Shown here: positions 42,475 to 52,146 of the stretch, piece after piece
Numbering within the stretch: position 1 is the first letter of the stretch
Layout of the letters: each line of letters begins with the position of its first letter
Assembly (NCBI RefSeq): GCF_003751445.1
Contig: NZ_RJUU01000002.1
Span: 1,240,001-1,304,000 of the forward strand
DNA: 64,000 nt
Source of the DNA: Streptomyces sp. 840.1
GTDB lineage: Bacteria; Actinomycetota; Actinomycetes; Streptomycetales; Streptomycetaceae
Direction: 5' to 3'
Notes under the pieces: generated by a model
Told to the model about the DNA's origin: nothing
Databases searched by the model: none
What the model saw: the letters and a program-made list of their open reading frames with translations, nothing else
Made by a program: the position numbers and the translations under genes

Positions 42475-43590
42475 ATGAGCGGGGTAACGATCCATCAGGT
42501 CGCGGAGGCCGCGGGAGTATCCGCGAGCACCGTGTCGAACGTCCTCAACGGGCGTACGGACCGTATGCAGGCGGCCACCCTGGCCCGCGTGGAGCAGGTG
42601 ATCGAGCGGCTCAGCTACCGGCCCAACCGTGCGGCACGGATGCTGCGCACCGGCCGGATCAAGGTCATCGGTCTGATCGTGCCGTCCGTCGCCAACCCTT
42701 TCTGGGGGGCGCTCGCCCGGGAGCTGGAGGCCATCGCGCTGGCCGAGGGCTACCACGTACTGCTCTGCAACAGCGAGCGCGACCCGGCCCGCGAGCTCAA
42801 GTACGGGGAGGAGCTGCTGGCCGACGGGGTGAGCGGCGTGGTGCTCTGCTCCTCGCTGCCCTCGCTCGACCATGTCGCGCCGCTGCTCGGCCGAGGCCTG
42901 AAGATGGTCGCCTTCGACCGCACCGCCCAGGCCGGCGACCCGCCCTCGCTCGCCTCCATCAGCGTCGACAACGCGATGGGCGCGGAGCTCGCCACCCGGC
43001 ACCTGCTCGAACTGGGGCACCGCAGGCTGGCGTTCGTCTCGGGCTCGGTCAACAGTGTCAACCGCCGCGAGCGGCTGCGCGGCTTCCGGGCCGCCCTGGA
43101 GTCGGCCGGCCTCGACCCCGCCGACGCGATCGTCTGGCCGGGGGCGGACACCGCCGAGTTCGGGGACAAGGACGCCGCCGAACTGGGCCGCAACGCCGCC
43201 CGTGAACTCCTCGCCCGGCCGCGCCCGCCCACCGCCTTCGTCGCCATCAACGACATGTGCGCCATCGGCATCTGCCGGGGCGCGAAGGACGCCGGGCGCA
43301 GCGCCGGACAGGACGTCTCCGTGGTCGGGTTCGACGACATCCTGCTCGCCGACCTCTTCGAGCCGCCGCTCACCACGGTCCGCCAGCCGCTGCCGGAGAT
43401 GGCCGCCGAGACATTCCAGCAGCTGCGTGCCCGTATCGACTCGGCGCCGGTCGCCGGGCGTTCGCTGCTGATCAGGCCGAGGCTCGTCGTGCGCGAGTCG
43501 ACCGCGCAGGCGCCCGCCGAGGCGACGGTGCCGGCGAGCCGGGCGCGCGTCGGTGAGGCGGCGGCTCCGACGGCGGGGGCACGGGGGTGA
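42475..43590 (+). CDS. LacI family regulator of the polysaccharide operon
   Basis: A 371-residue LacI/GalR repressor. The helix-turn-helix is TIHQVAEAAGVSASTVSNVLNGR (residues 5-27), followed by the hinge helix PNRAARMLRTGR. The periplasmic-binding-like effector domain spans about 60-340, with VIGLIVPSVANPFWGAL and the C-terminal VVGFDDILLADLFEPPLTTVRQP. The last 30 residues are an Ala/Thr-rich tail. CGGAGG lies 5 nt before the ATG. It is divergent from the operon and shares an operator motif with it, so it is the likely repressor. Confidence 0.92.
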   Translation: MSGVTIHQVAEAAGVSASTVSNVLNGRTDRMQAATLARVEQVIERLSYRPNRAARMLRTGRIKVIGLIVPSVANPFWGALARELEAIALAEGYHVLLCNSERDPARELKYGEELLADGVSGVVLCSSLPSLDHVAPLLGRGLKMVAFDRTAQAGDPPSLASISVDNAMGAELATRHLLELGHRRLAFVSGSVNSVNRRERLRGFRAALESAGLDPADAIVWPGADTAEFGDKDAAELGRNAARELLARPRPPTAFVAINDMCAIGICRGAKDAGRSAGQDVSVVGFDDILLADLFEPPLTTVRQPLPEMAAETFQQLRARIDSAPVAGRSLLIRPRLVVRESTAQAPAEATVPASRARVGEAAAPTAGARG

Positions 43591-43604
43591 CCGGGGCGCG
43601 AGGA

Positions 43605-43640
43605 GCGCGAGGGCGCCGCCACCGGGGCGTGCCCTCGCGC
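43605..43640. terminator. Convergent terminator between LacI and xylanase genes
   Basis: GCGCGAGGGC pairs perfectly with GCCCTCGCGC across a 16-nt loop, in the 116-bp gap between two stop codons. Confidence 0.6.
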
Positions 43641-43706
43641 GGGTGACCCGGCCGGCTTCCGGGACGCGGGCCCTCGCGTGGCCGCCGCGCCCCGGAGGTG
43701 CGGATC

Positions 43707-45195
<1,489 letters not shown>

Positions 45196-45206
45196 CGGCG
45201 CATTTC

Positions 45207-45218
45207 CGAAATATTTCG
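45207..45218. promoter_or_regulatory. 12-bp palindrome upstream of the xylanase promoter
   Basis: CGAAATATTTCG is perfectly palindromic and sits about 11 bp upstream of the -35 box. TTTCGAAA overlaps its right end, so the site contains nested GAAA/TTTC half sites. An identical 12-mer occurs 280 bp away. It is a candidate site for the xylan regulator. Confidence 0.5.
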
Positions 45219-45486
45219 AAAGGGTTAACCGCTCGCTTGTTCCGATGAATCGCTCTGACCTGGCCGTATGTGAGTCATCGGGCATCGCGGGTATCCAAAT
45301 GAGGGGACGGATGCGTACATTCGCATCTGAGCGTTACGAAAGCACGTCGAAAGCTCGTCCTGCCGGTCTGGCCCATGCTGGTCGCGATTGCGGAATGTGT
45401 TCACGCGTATCGCTGCCGACCTGCGGTCTAACGCATGTGCTATCGCTGTGCGTGCTGTTTCCCTCGGGAATCCGGCACCTTCGCGG
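45219..45486. other. Non-coding stretch between xylanase and TetR genes
   Basis: The 422-bp gap between the xylanase start and the TetR stop holds two copies of a palindrome and, between them, this segment. It is less GC-rich than its surroundings and I see no gene, tRNA or clear hairpin in it, only scattered GAAAG half sites. Confidence 0.5.
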
Positions 45487-45498
45487 CGAAATATTTCG
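45487..45498. promoter_or_regulatory. Second copy of the 12-bp palindrome
   Basis: CGAAATATTTCG recurs 20 bp beyond the TetR stop codon. Here it is extended by near-matching CGCG flanks into an almost perfect 22-bp inverted repeat. No T-run follows on either strand, so it looks regulatory rather than a terminator. Confidence 0.45.
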
Positions 45499-45517
45499 AC
45501 GCGGAAAAAACCTTCGG

Positions 45518-46144
45518 TCAGTTGGTCTGGGGCCGGGCGCCGTGGCGCAGTCCGTCGACGAGCAGCGCGACCATCCGCTGTGTGTGGCCCTCCCCGTCGT
45601 CGTGAGCGGGCATGGCCAGGTTGCCCGTGGCGCGCAGCAGGTCGTCCGGGCCGATGTCGGAGCGGATCTCGCCGGCTCGCACCGCGGTGTCCAGCAGTGC
45701 GCCGAGCGCGGGTACGAAGCGCTCCTGGAAGTAGTCCGGCAGGCTGTCGTAGGCCCGGTCGCCCGAGTGGAGGGCGGCGCCGAGCCCGCGCTTCGTGCCG
45801 ATGAAGACCGCGAAGCGCTGCAGCCACATGGTGAGCGCCTCGGCCGGCCCGTACCGCGCCGCGAGAGGCGCCGCGGCGTCGGCGCAGGCGTCCACCTCGT
45901 TGCGGAAGACCGCGGCGATGAGGTCGGAGCGCTGCGGGAAGTGCCGGTAGAGCGTGCCGGCGCCCACGCCCGCCCTGGCGGTGATCTGGCGTACGGGTGC
46001 GTCGACCCCCGAGGTGGCGAAGACCTCTGCGGCCGCCGCCAGCAGGGCGTCGGTGCTGCGCCGGGCGTCGGCGCGCAGGCGCTTGCCGGGCTGGGCCCCG
46101 CTCGCGCCGCTGCCGGTGGTCTCCCGGTCCGTGTCCTCGTGCAC
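45518..46144 (-). CDS. TetR family regulator
   Basis: A 208-residue repressor. The helix-turn-helix is STDALLAAAAEVFATSGVDAPVRQITARAGVGAGTLYRHFPQRSDLI at about 29-75. The remaining helical part contains RGLGAALHSGDRAYDSLPDYFQERF, typical of TetR regulators next to oxidoreductases. The GTG start has GGGGAG 4 nt upstream. It is divergent from the aldo/keto reductase, and the gap has two matching palindromes, so it probably represses both genes. Confidence 0.9.
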   Translation of the reverse strand: MHEDTDRETTGSGASGAQPGKRLRADARRSTDALLAAAAEVFATSGVDAPVRQITARAGVGAGTLYRHFPQRSDLIAAVFRNEVDACADAAAPLAARYGPAEALTMWLQRFAVFIGTKRGLGAALHSGDRAYDSLPDYFQERFVPALGALLDTAVRAGEIRSDIGPDDLLRATGNLAMPAHDDGEGHTQRMVALLVDGLRHGARPQTN

Positions 46145-46154
46145 GATGCTCCCC

Positions 46155-46183
46155 TTGCTAAGCGGAACACTGTTCCGTATTGT
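46155..46183 (+). promoter_or_regulatory. Promoter of the aldo/keto reductase gene
   Basis: TTGCTA (-35) and TATTGT (-10) are 17 bp apart. The spacer is occupied almost exactly by the first operator. Confidence 0.55.
46163..46177. promoter_or_regulatory. TetR operator copy 1
   Basis: CGGAACACTGTTCCG has perfect 7-bp arms around a single central base, between the -35 and -10 boxes. Confidence 0.6.
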
Positions 46184-46189
46184 TCAGGT

Positions 46190-46203
46190 CGAACGCTGTT
46201 CCG
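46190..46203. promoter_or_regulatory. TetR operator copy 2
   Basis: CGAACGCTGTTCCG matches copy 1 at 11 of 13 core positions, centred 26 bp downstream. A GTTC-AGGTC-GAAC half-site pair lies between the copies. Confidence 0.5.
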
Positions 46204-46265
46204 TTTTTCCCAGCTTAGCGCCCGGGTGCGCTCTGCCGGGCATCGGTCAAGGTACGAGGAGCATC

Positions 46266-47294
46266 ATGAACTACCGCACACTGGGTCGGACCGGCATCAA
46301 GGTCAGCCCGTACTGCCTGGGCGCGATGATGTTCGGCGCTGCGGGCAACCGCGACCACGACGAATCCGTCCGGATCATCCACAAGGCGCTGGACGCGGGG
46401 ATCAACTTCGTCGACACCGCCGACGCCTACTCGCGCGGTGAGTCCGAGGAGATCGTCGGAAAGGCCCTCAAGGGCCGCCGGGACTCGGTGGTGCTGGCCA
46501 CCAAGGCCCACCTCCCGATGGGGGACGACCCCAACCAGCAGGGGAACTCTCGGCGCTGGCTGATCCGCGCGTTCGAGGACTCCCTGCGCAGGCTGGGCAC
46601 CGACCACGTCGATCTCTTCCAGATCCACCGCCCCGCGCCGGACACCGACGTGGAGGAGACCCTCTCCGCCCTCACCGACCTGGTGCGCGCGGGCAAGGTC
46701 CGCGCCATCGGCTCCTCCACCTTCCCCGCCTCGGACATCGTCGAGGCGCAGTGGACCGCCGAGCGGCGCGGCCTGGAGCGCTTCCGCACCGAGCAGCCGC
46801 CGTACTCGATCCTCAACCGGGGCATCGAGCGCGAGGTGCTGCCCGTCTGCGAGCGCTACGGCATGGGCGCCATGGTCTGGAGCCCGCTCGCGCAGGGGCT
46901 GCTCACCGGGCGCTTCCGCAAGGGCGCCCCGACCGACAGCCTGCGGGCGGCCCGAGGCCTCAAGCACCTGAGCGACGAGCGCCGGCTCGACACGGTGGAA
47001 CAGCTCGTCCCGGTCGCCCGGGAGGCGGGCATGTCGCTGACCCACCTGGCGATGGCCTTCGCGATCGCCCATCCCGGCGTCACCTCGGCGATCATCGGCC
47101 CGCGCACCATGGAGCACCTCGACGACCTGCTCGCCGGCGCCGGGGCCGTCCTCACCGACGAGGTCTTCGACCGGATCGACGCCATCGTGCCGCCCGGTAC
47201 CGATGTCGGGATGCTCGACATGGCCTACGACCCGCCCGCCATCGGCCGGGCCGCGCTGCGCCGGCGTGTGCCCGCCGAGCGCTCCGCCGCCTGA
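46266..47294 (+). CDS. Aldo/keto reductase
   Basis: A 342-residue NADPH-dependent aldo/keto reductase of the YajO/Tas-like type. The catalytic tetrad is visible: Asp and Tyr in FVDTADAYSRGES, Lys in VLATKAHLP and His in LFQIHRPAP. The cofactor-binding end is HPGVTSAIIGPRTMEHLDD. The ATG has GAGGAG 4-5 nt upstream. It is under a promoter carrying TetR operators, suggesting induction by an aldehyde- or quinone-like compound; that ligand is a guess. Confidence 0.93.
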   Translation: MNYRTLGRTGIKVSPYCLGAMMFGAAGNRDHDESVRIIHKALDAGINFVDTADAYSRGESEEIVGKALKGRRDSVVLATKAHLPMGDDPNQQGNSRRWLIRAFEDSLRRLGTDHVDLFQIHRPAPDTDVEETLSALTDLVRAGKVRAIGSSTFPASDIVEAQWTAERRGLERFRTEQPPYSILNRGIEREVLPVCERYGMGAMVWSPLAQGLLTGRFRKGAPTDSLRAARGLKHLSDERRLDTVEQLVPVAREAGMSLTHLAMAFAIAHPGVTSAIIGPRTMEHLDDLLAGAGAVLTDEVFDRIDAIVPPGTDVGMLDMAYDPPAIGRAALRRRVPAERSAA

Positions 47295-47309
47295 TCCGGC
47301 GGCCCGCGG

Positions 47310-47337
47310 CCGGTCCGGGCCGCGAGCCGCGGACCGG
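47310..47337. terminator. Convergent terminator
   Basis: CCGGTCCG pairs with CGGACCGG across a 12-nt loop in the 43-bp gap between convergent stops; an alternative GCGGCCC/GGGCCGC stem overlaps it. Confidence 0.5.
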
Positions 47338-49188
47338 TCAGTTCTCGGAGGGCGTCCAGCCGTCCGCCTCGATGCGCCGGGCGTCGCCCGGCCGGCCCTC
47401 GTCGAAGACCGTGCGGCCGCCGTCCTCGACCCGGACCGCGTCGACGTAGACCCCTCGGCCGACGTACAGCTGGTCCGTGGCGTACCGCCAGCGCAGCCGC
47501 ACCTCGGCGCCGTGCCAGGCCGACAGGTCCGCGTCGAACCGGTGCCAGACCCGCCCCGACCAGCCGGAGACGGAGCCGTCCGGATGGGGTTCCGGCCGGG
47601 GCCGCCGGTCCTGTGCCGTCGGTACGGTGCTGAACGGCACCGGCCGCCAGCTCTTCCCGGCGTCCGGCGAGCCCTCCAGGTACAGGAAGTCCGAGCCCGG
47701 TTCGGTGTCCCACCACAGGGCGCAGCTCAGCCGGGCGCGCGAGGAGGTGAGGGTCAGCGGCGGGAGCGCCAGGGTGGCCGATGACGCGCCGGCGAGGCCG
47801 GAGAACCAGGCCGTACGGCCCCGGGCGGGCCGGACCGCGACGGCGCGCGCCATCTGGTTGGCGGTCGCGACGCGCGGCGCGCTGCCGGAGCGCCAGTTGC
47901 GCACCGGGTGGACCGAGTTGCCCAGCACGATCAGGAAGGAGTCGGTCGACGGGTCCAGGACCAGGCTGGTGCCGGTGAATCCGGTGTGGCCGGCGGTGCG
48001 CGGGGTGGCCATCGCCCCCATGTACCAGTGCTGGTAGAGCTCGAAGCCGAGGCCGTGCGCGTCACCGGGGAACGCCGTGTTGAAGTCGGTGAACAGCAGG
48101 TCCACCGAGTGGGCGGAGAGGATCCTCGCGCGCCCGTAGACCCCGCCGTTGAGGAGTGTGCGGGCGAGGATCGCCAGGTCCCAGGCGCACGAGAAGACCC
48201 CGGCGTGACCGGCGACGCCGCCGAGGCTGTACGCGTTCTCGTCGTGCACCTCGCCCCAGACGAGACCCCGGTCCATCCCGGACCACGGCGGCCGCTCGTC
48301 CTCGGTCGCGGCGATCTTCGGCTTCCAGGAGGCCGGCGGGTTGTAGCGGGTGCGGTGCATCCCGAGCGGAGCGGTGATCTGTTCGCGGAGCAGTACGTCC
48401 TCGGTGCGACCGGTGATCTTCTCCAGCACCAGCTGGAGCGAGATCAGGTTGAGGTCGGAGTAGAGGTACACGGTGCCGGGCGGGCTCGCCGGGACCTCGT
48501 TCCAGATCAGCGCGAGCTTCCCCTCCCGGGTCGGCGCCGAGTAGAGCGGGATCCAGGCGCGAAAGCCCGAGGTGTGGGTGAGCAGCTGACGGATCGTGAT
48601 GTCCTGCTTGCCGCCGCCGGCGAAGTCGGGGAGGTACGAGGCGACCGTCGCCTCCAGCTCCAGCCTGCCGCGTTCGATCTGCTGCACGGCCAGGATCGAG
48701 GTGAACAGCTTCGAGACCGACGCCAGGTCGAAGACCGTGTCCTCGGCCATGGCGATCTGCTGCTCCGGCGGGAACTCCACCCCGGTGTCGGTCTTCTCGT
48801 CGTACGACGCGTAGCGCACCGCCTTGCCGATCGGATGGTGCAGCGCGACCGTCCCGCCCCGCCCGGCGAGCAGGACCGCGCCCGCGTACCAGGGGTGCGC
48901 GGGGGAGTTGCCCAGGTATCTCTCGGCCTCGGTGACGAGCCGGTCGAGTGGCTCCTGGAGCAGCCCGGCCCGCGCGGCCGACCCGCGCCGCAGCGTCGGC
49001 CGGTGCTGTCCGGACGGCGACCCCGCCGCGGTTCCTGCGCGCATGTCCGACGATCCCGCCCCCGACTCCGTGGCAGACGCCCCTTCCGCGAACGGAATCG
49101 GCGCCAGGGCGAGTGCTCCGCCCAGGGCCAGCATCCCACCGCCCAGCCTTCGCCTGCTGATGCCGCCGCCCGCCGTGTCCTCGGTCAT
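47338..49188 (-). CDS. Secreted serine hydrolase (beta-lactamase fold) with C-terminal beta-sandwich
   Basis: A 616-residue exported protein. A Tat-type signal (SRRRLGGGMLALGGALALAPIP) precedes a class C beta-lactamase-like domain with the SxxK motif SVSK (Ser157, Lys160), YSD (243-245) and an HTG motif (AGHTGFTG). Such proteins are DD-peptidases, esterases or penicillin-binding-like enzymes. From about residue 440 a second domain (LSCALWWDTEPGSDFLYLEGSPDAGKSWRPV ... VRLRWRYATDQLYVGRGVYVDAVRV) looks like the MAM/immune-inhibitor-A-type sandwich. The ATG has AAGGGG 6 nt upstream; the longer reading frame upstream has no signal character. Confidence 0.87.
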   Translation of the reverse strand: MTEDTAGGGISRRRLGGGMLALGGALALAPIPFAEGASATESGAGSSDMRAGTAAGSPSGQHRPTLRRGSAARAGLLQEPLDRLVTEAERYLGNSPAHPWYAGAVLLAGRGGTVALHHPIGKAVRYASYDEKTDTGVEFPPEQQIAMAEDTVFDLASVSKLFTSILAVQQIERGRLELEATVASYLPDFAGGGKQDITIRQLLTHTSGFRAWIPLYSAPTREGKLALIWNEVPASPPGTVYLYSDLNLISLQLVLEKITGRTEDVLLREQITAPLGMHRTRYNPPASWKPKIAATEDERPPWSGMDRGLVWGEVHDENAYSLGGVAGHAGVFSCAWDLAILARTLLNGGVYGRARILSAHSVDLLFTDFNTAFPGDAHGLGFELYQHWYMGAMATPRTAGHTGFTGTSLVLDPSTDSFLIVLGNSVHPVRNWRSGSAPRVATANQMARAVAVRPARGRTAWFSGLAGASSATLALPPLTLTSSRARLSCALWWDTEPGSDFLYLEGSPDAGKSWRPVPFSTVPTAQDRRPRPEPHPDGSVSGWSGRVWHRFDADLSAWHGAEVRLRWRYATDQLYVGRGVYVDAVRVEDGGRTVFDEGRPGDARRIEADGWTPSEN

Positions 49189-49311
49189 CCGGAACCCCTT
49201 CCCACTGCGTGAAAGTAACTTTCGAAATCTCTTCCGAGCGTGAAACTTCCTGCCGGACCAGAGGGTACTGTCACCCCCCGCCGCCCCGTAGGCCCCTGGG
49301 GCCACAAAGAA

Positions 49312-49328
49312 TCTGACACTGCATCAGA
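49312..49328. promoter_or_regulatory. Palindrome upstream of nitronate monooxygenase
   Basis: TCTGACACTGCATCAGA has perfect TCTGA/TCAGA arms around 7 bp. It lies 43 bp before the monooxygenase ATG in an AT-richer patch. Probably an operator; the regulator is unknown. Confidence 0.45.
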
Positions 49329-49371
49329 AAATCTCTTCCTTCGGCCGTCCGACTGCGGCATCCTGCCGCCC

Positions 49372-50481
49372 ATGGAGACGGAGCTGAGCAAGAAACTGGG
49401 GATCGAGCACGCCATCTTCGGCTTCACGCCGTTCCCCGCGGTGGCCGCGGCGATCACCCGGGCCGGCGGATTCGGGGTGCTCGGAGCGGTCCGCTACACC
49501 GCCCCCGACGACCTCGCACGCGACCTCGACTGGATGCAGGAACACACCGACGGCAAGCCCTACGGCCTCGACGTCGTGATGCCCGCGAAGAAGGTGGAGG
49601 GCGTCAGCGAGGCCGATGTCGAGGCGATGATCCCGGCCGGGCACCGGCAGTTCGTCCAGGACACCCTCACCGAGCACGGCGTCCCCGAACTCGTCGAGGG
49701 CGAGGCCTCCGGCTGGCGCATCACCGGCTGGATGGAGGAGGTCGCCCGCAACCAGCTCGACGTCGCGTTCGGCTATCCCATCAAGCTGCTCGCCAACGCG
49801 CTGGGCTCACCGCCCGCCGACGTCATCGCCCGCGCCCACGAGCAGGACGTAATCGTCGCCGCACTCGCGGGCAGCGCCCGGCACGCCCGGCACCACGCGG
49901 ACGCCGGCATCGACGTCGTCGTCGCCCAGGGCTACGAGGCGGGCGGCCACACCGGGGAGATCGCCTCCATGGTCCTCGTCCCCGACGTCGTCGACGCCGT
50001 GGGCCCGCTCCCCGTCCTCGCCGCCGGAGGCATCGGCAGCGGCGAACAGGTCGCGGCCGGGCTCGCCCTGGGCGCCCAGGGCGTCTGGCTCGGCTCCCTC
50101 TGGCTCACCACCGAGGAGGCCGACATGCACTCGCGCGCCCTGACCGCCAAACTCCTCGCGGCGGGCTCCGGCGACACCGTCCGCTCCCGCGCCCTCACCG
50201 GGAAACCCGCGCGCCAGCTGCGCACCGAGTGGACCGACGCGTGGGACGACCCGGCGGGCCCGGGGCCGCTCCCCATGCCGCTCCAGGGACTGCTGGTCGC
50301 CGAGGCCGTCTCCCGCATCCAGAAGTACGAGACGGGCGCCCTGCTCGGCACCCCGGTCGGCCAGATCGTCGGCCGGATGAACACCGAACGCAGCGTGCAG
50401 GCCGTCTTCGACGACCTGACCCGGGGCTTCGAGCGCGCCGTGGACCGGATCAACCGCATCGCCGGACGGAGCACCTCATGA
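49372..50481 (+). CDS. Nitronate monooxygenase family protein
   Basis: A 369-residue FMN-dependent TIM-barrel enzyme of the nitronate monooxygenase family. Typical blocks are PFPAVAAAITRAGGFGVLGAVR near the N-terminus, the glycine-rich FMN site QGYEAGGHTGEIAS with the family's catalytic-type His, and VLAAGGIGSGEQVAAGLALGAQGVWLGSLWL for phosphate binding. Many members oxidise substrates other than nitronates. It overlaps the acyl-CoA ligase gene by 4 nt (ATGA); this pairing suggests a role in fatty-acid or side-chain catabolism. The ATG has no clear ribosome site. Confidence 0.9.
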   Translation: METELSKKLGIEHAIFGFTPFPAVAAAITRAGGFGVLGAVRYTAPDDLARDLDWMQEHTDGKPYGLDVVMPAKKVEGVSEADVEAMIPAGHRQFVQDTLTEHGVPELVEGEASGWRITGWMEEVARNQLDVAFGYPIKLLANALGSPPADVIARAHEQDVIVAALAGSARHARHHADAGIDVVVAQGYEAGGHTGEIASMVLVPDVVDAVGPLPVLAAGGIGSGEQVAAGLALGAQGVWLGSLWLTTEEADMHSRALTAKLLAAGSGDTVRSRALTGKPARQLRTEWTDAWDDPAGPGPLPMPLQGLLVAEAVSRIQKYETGALLGTPVGQIVGRMNTERSVQAVFDDLTRGFERAVDRINRIAGRSTS

Positions 50482-52019
50482 ACCAGCCGCCCAACGGCTT
50501 CTGGGCCCAGGCCACCGCCGACCCCGACCGTACGATCCTGATCGCACCCGACGGCGAGGAGTGGACCGCCGGCCGGCTGCACGCCGACGCCAACCGGATG
50601 GTGCACGGACTGCGCGCCGCCGGCCTGGAGGAGGGCGACTCCTTCGCCGTCGTCCTGCCCAACGGCGTCGAGTTCCTCACCGCCTACCTCGCCGCCTCGC
50701 AGGCCGGGTTCTACCTCGTCCCGGTCAACCACCACCTGATGGGCCCCGAGATCGCCTGGATCGTCTCCGACTCCGGCGCGAAGGTGCTCATCGCCCACGA
50801 ACGCTTCACGGACGCCGCGACCGCCGCCGCCGACGAGGCGAAACTCCCGGCGAGCCACCGCTACGGCGTCGGCGCGGTCGAAGGATTCCGCCCGTACGCC
50901 GAACTGCTGGAGAACGGGCCGGTATCGCCCCCCGAGGGCCGCACCCTCGGCTGGGTCATGAACTACACCTCCGGCACCACCGGCCGGCCGCGCGGCATCC
51001 GGCGCCCGCTGCCCGGAAAGCTCCCGGAGGAGACCTACCTCGGCGGCTTCCTGGGCATCTTCGGCATCAAACCGTTCGACGGAAACGTCCACCTGGTCTG
51101 CTCACCGCTCTACCACACCGCGGTGCTCCAGTTCGCGGGAGCCGCCCTGCACATCGGCCACCCGCTCGTCCTGATGGACAAGTGGTCGCCCGAGGAGATG
51201 CTGCGGGCGATGGACACCCACCGCTGCACCCACACGCACATGGTCCCCACCCAGTTCCACCGCCTCCTCGCCCTCCCGGATGAGGTGAAGCAGAGCTACG
51301 ACGTCACCGCGATGCGCCACGCCATCCACGGGGCGGCCCCCTGCCCCGACCACGTCAAACGGGCCATGATCGAGTGGTGGGGCAGCTGCGTCGAGGAGTA
51401 CTACGCGGCCAGCGAGGGCGGCGGCGCCTTCGCCACCGCCGAGGACTGGCTGCGCAAACCGGGCACGGTCGGCCGGGCCTGGCCGATCAGTGAACTCGCG
51501 GTCTTCGACGACGACGCCAACCGCCTCGCGCCCGGCGAACTCGGCACCGTCTACATGAAGATGAGCACCGGCGGCTTCAGCTACCACAAGGACGAGGGCA
51601 AGACGAGGAAGAACCGCATCGGGGACTTCTTCACCGTGGGCGACCTCGGCATCCTCGACGAGGACGGCTACCTGTTCCTCCGCGACCGCAAGATCGACAT
51701 GATCATCTCCGGCGGGGTCAACATCTACCCCGCCGAGATCGAGAGCGAGCTGCTCACCCACCCCGCCGTCGCCGACGCCGCGGTCTTCGGCATCCCGCAC
51801 GCCGACTGGGGCGAGGAGGTCAGAGCGGTCGTCGAAGCCGCGGAGGGGTACGAGGCGGGCGACGCGCTCGCCGCCGAGATCCTCGGCCACTGCGCCGGGC
51901 GGCTCGCCGGGTACAAACGCCCCAAGACCCTCGGCTTCATCACGACGATGCCCCGCGACCCCAACGGCAAGCTGTACAAACGGCGTCTGCGCGAGCCGTA
52001 CTGGGAGGGCCACACCTGA
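50478..52019 (+). CDS. Acyl-CoA synthetase (FadD type) 1
   Basis: A 513-residue AMP-forming ligase that activates a carboxylic acid to its CoA thioester. Motifs are the P-loop-like YTSGTTGRPRG, the adenylation block EYYAASEGGG, the hinge DRKIDMIISGGVNIYPAEIE and the C-terminal catalytic Lys in PRDPNGKLYKRRLREPYW. The sequence is like FadD ligases encoded in actinobacterial steroid and fatty-acid catabolic loci. Translationally coupled to the nitronate monooxygenase gene. Confidence 0.92.
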   Translation: MNQPPNGFWAQATADPDRTILIAPDGEEWTAGRLHADANRMVHGLRAAGLEEGDSFAVVLPNGVEFLTAYLAASQAGFYLVPVNHHLMGPEIAWIVSDSGAKVLIAHERFTDAATAAADEAKLPASHRYGVGAVEGFRPYAELLENGPVSPPEGRTLGWVMNYTSGTTGRPRGIRRPLPGKLPEETYLGGFLGIFGIKPFDGNVHLVCSPLYHTAVLQFAGAALHIGHPLVLMDKWSPEEMLRAMDTHRCTHTHMVPTQFHRLLALPDEVKQSYDVTAMRHAIHGAAPCPDHVKRAMIEWWGSCVEEYYAASEGGGAFATAEDWLRKPGTVGRAWPISELAVFDDDANRLAPGELGTVYMKMSTGGFSYHKDEGKTRKNRIGDFFTVGDLGILDEDGYLFLRDRKIDMIISGGVNIYPAEIESELLTHPAVADAAVFGIPHADWGEEVRAVVEAAEGYEAGDALAAEILGHCAGRLAGYKRPKTLGFITTMPRDPNGKLYKRRLREPYWEGHT

Positions 52020-52029
52020 CAGCGCCCCG

Positions 52030-52075
52030 GGGCCCGCCCACCGCGCGGGCCCGGCCGAGGGGAAACCGGGCCCGC
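52030..52075 (+). promoter_or_regulatory. Two competing hairpins between the acyl-CoA synthetase genes
   Basis: The segment GCGGGCCC at 52045-52052 can pair backwards with 52030-52037 (8 bp) or, extended to 10 bp, forwards with 52066-52075. The two stems exclude each other, as in an attenuator, or the second may simply be a terminator. Confidence 0.4.
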
Positions 52076-52146
52076 CGGACGCCTGCGACATCCCGGCCGG
52101 TATCCGGACCCTTGACCGCCGGGCCCGGCCCGCACAGGATCACGCC

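Noticed and set aside
45482..45503. Palindrome after the TetR gene as an intrinsic terminator
   Set aside because: The AT-rich centre would give a weak stem, no T-run follows in either direction, and the same 12-mer occurs upstream of the xylanase promoter. A regulatory role fits better.
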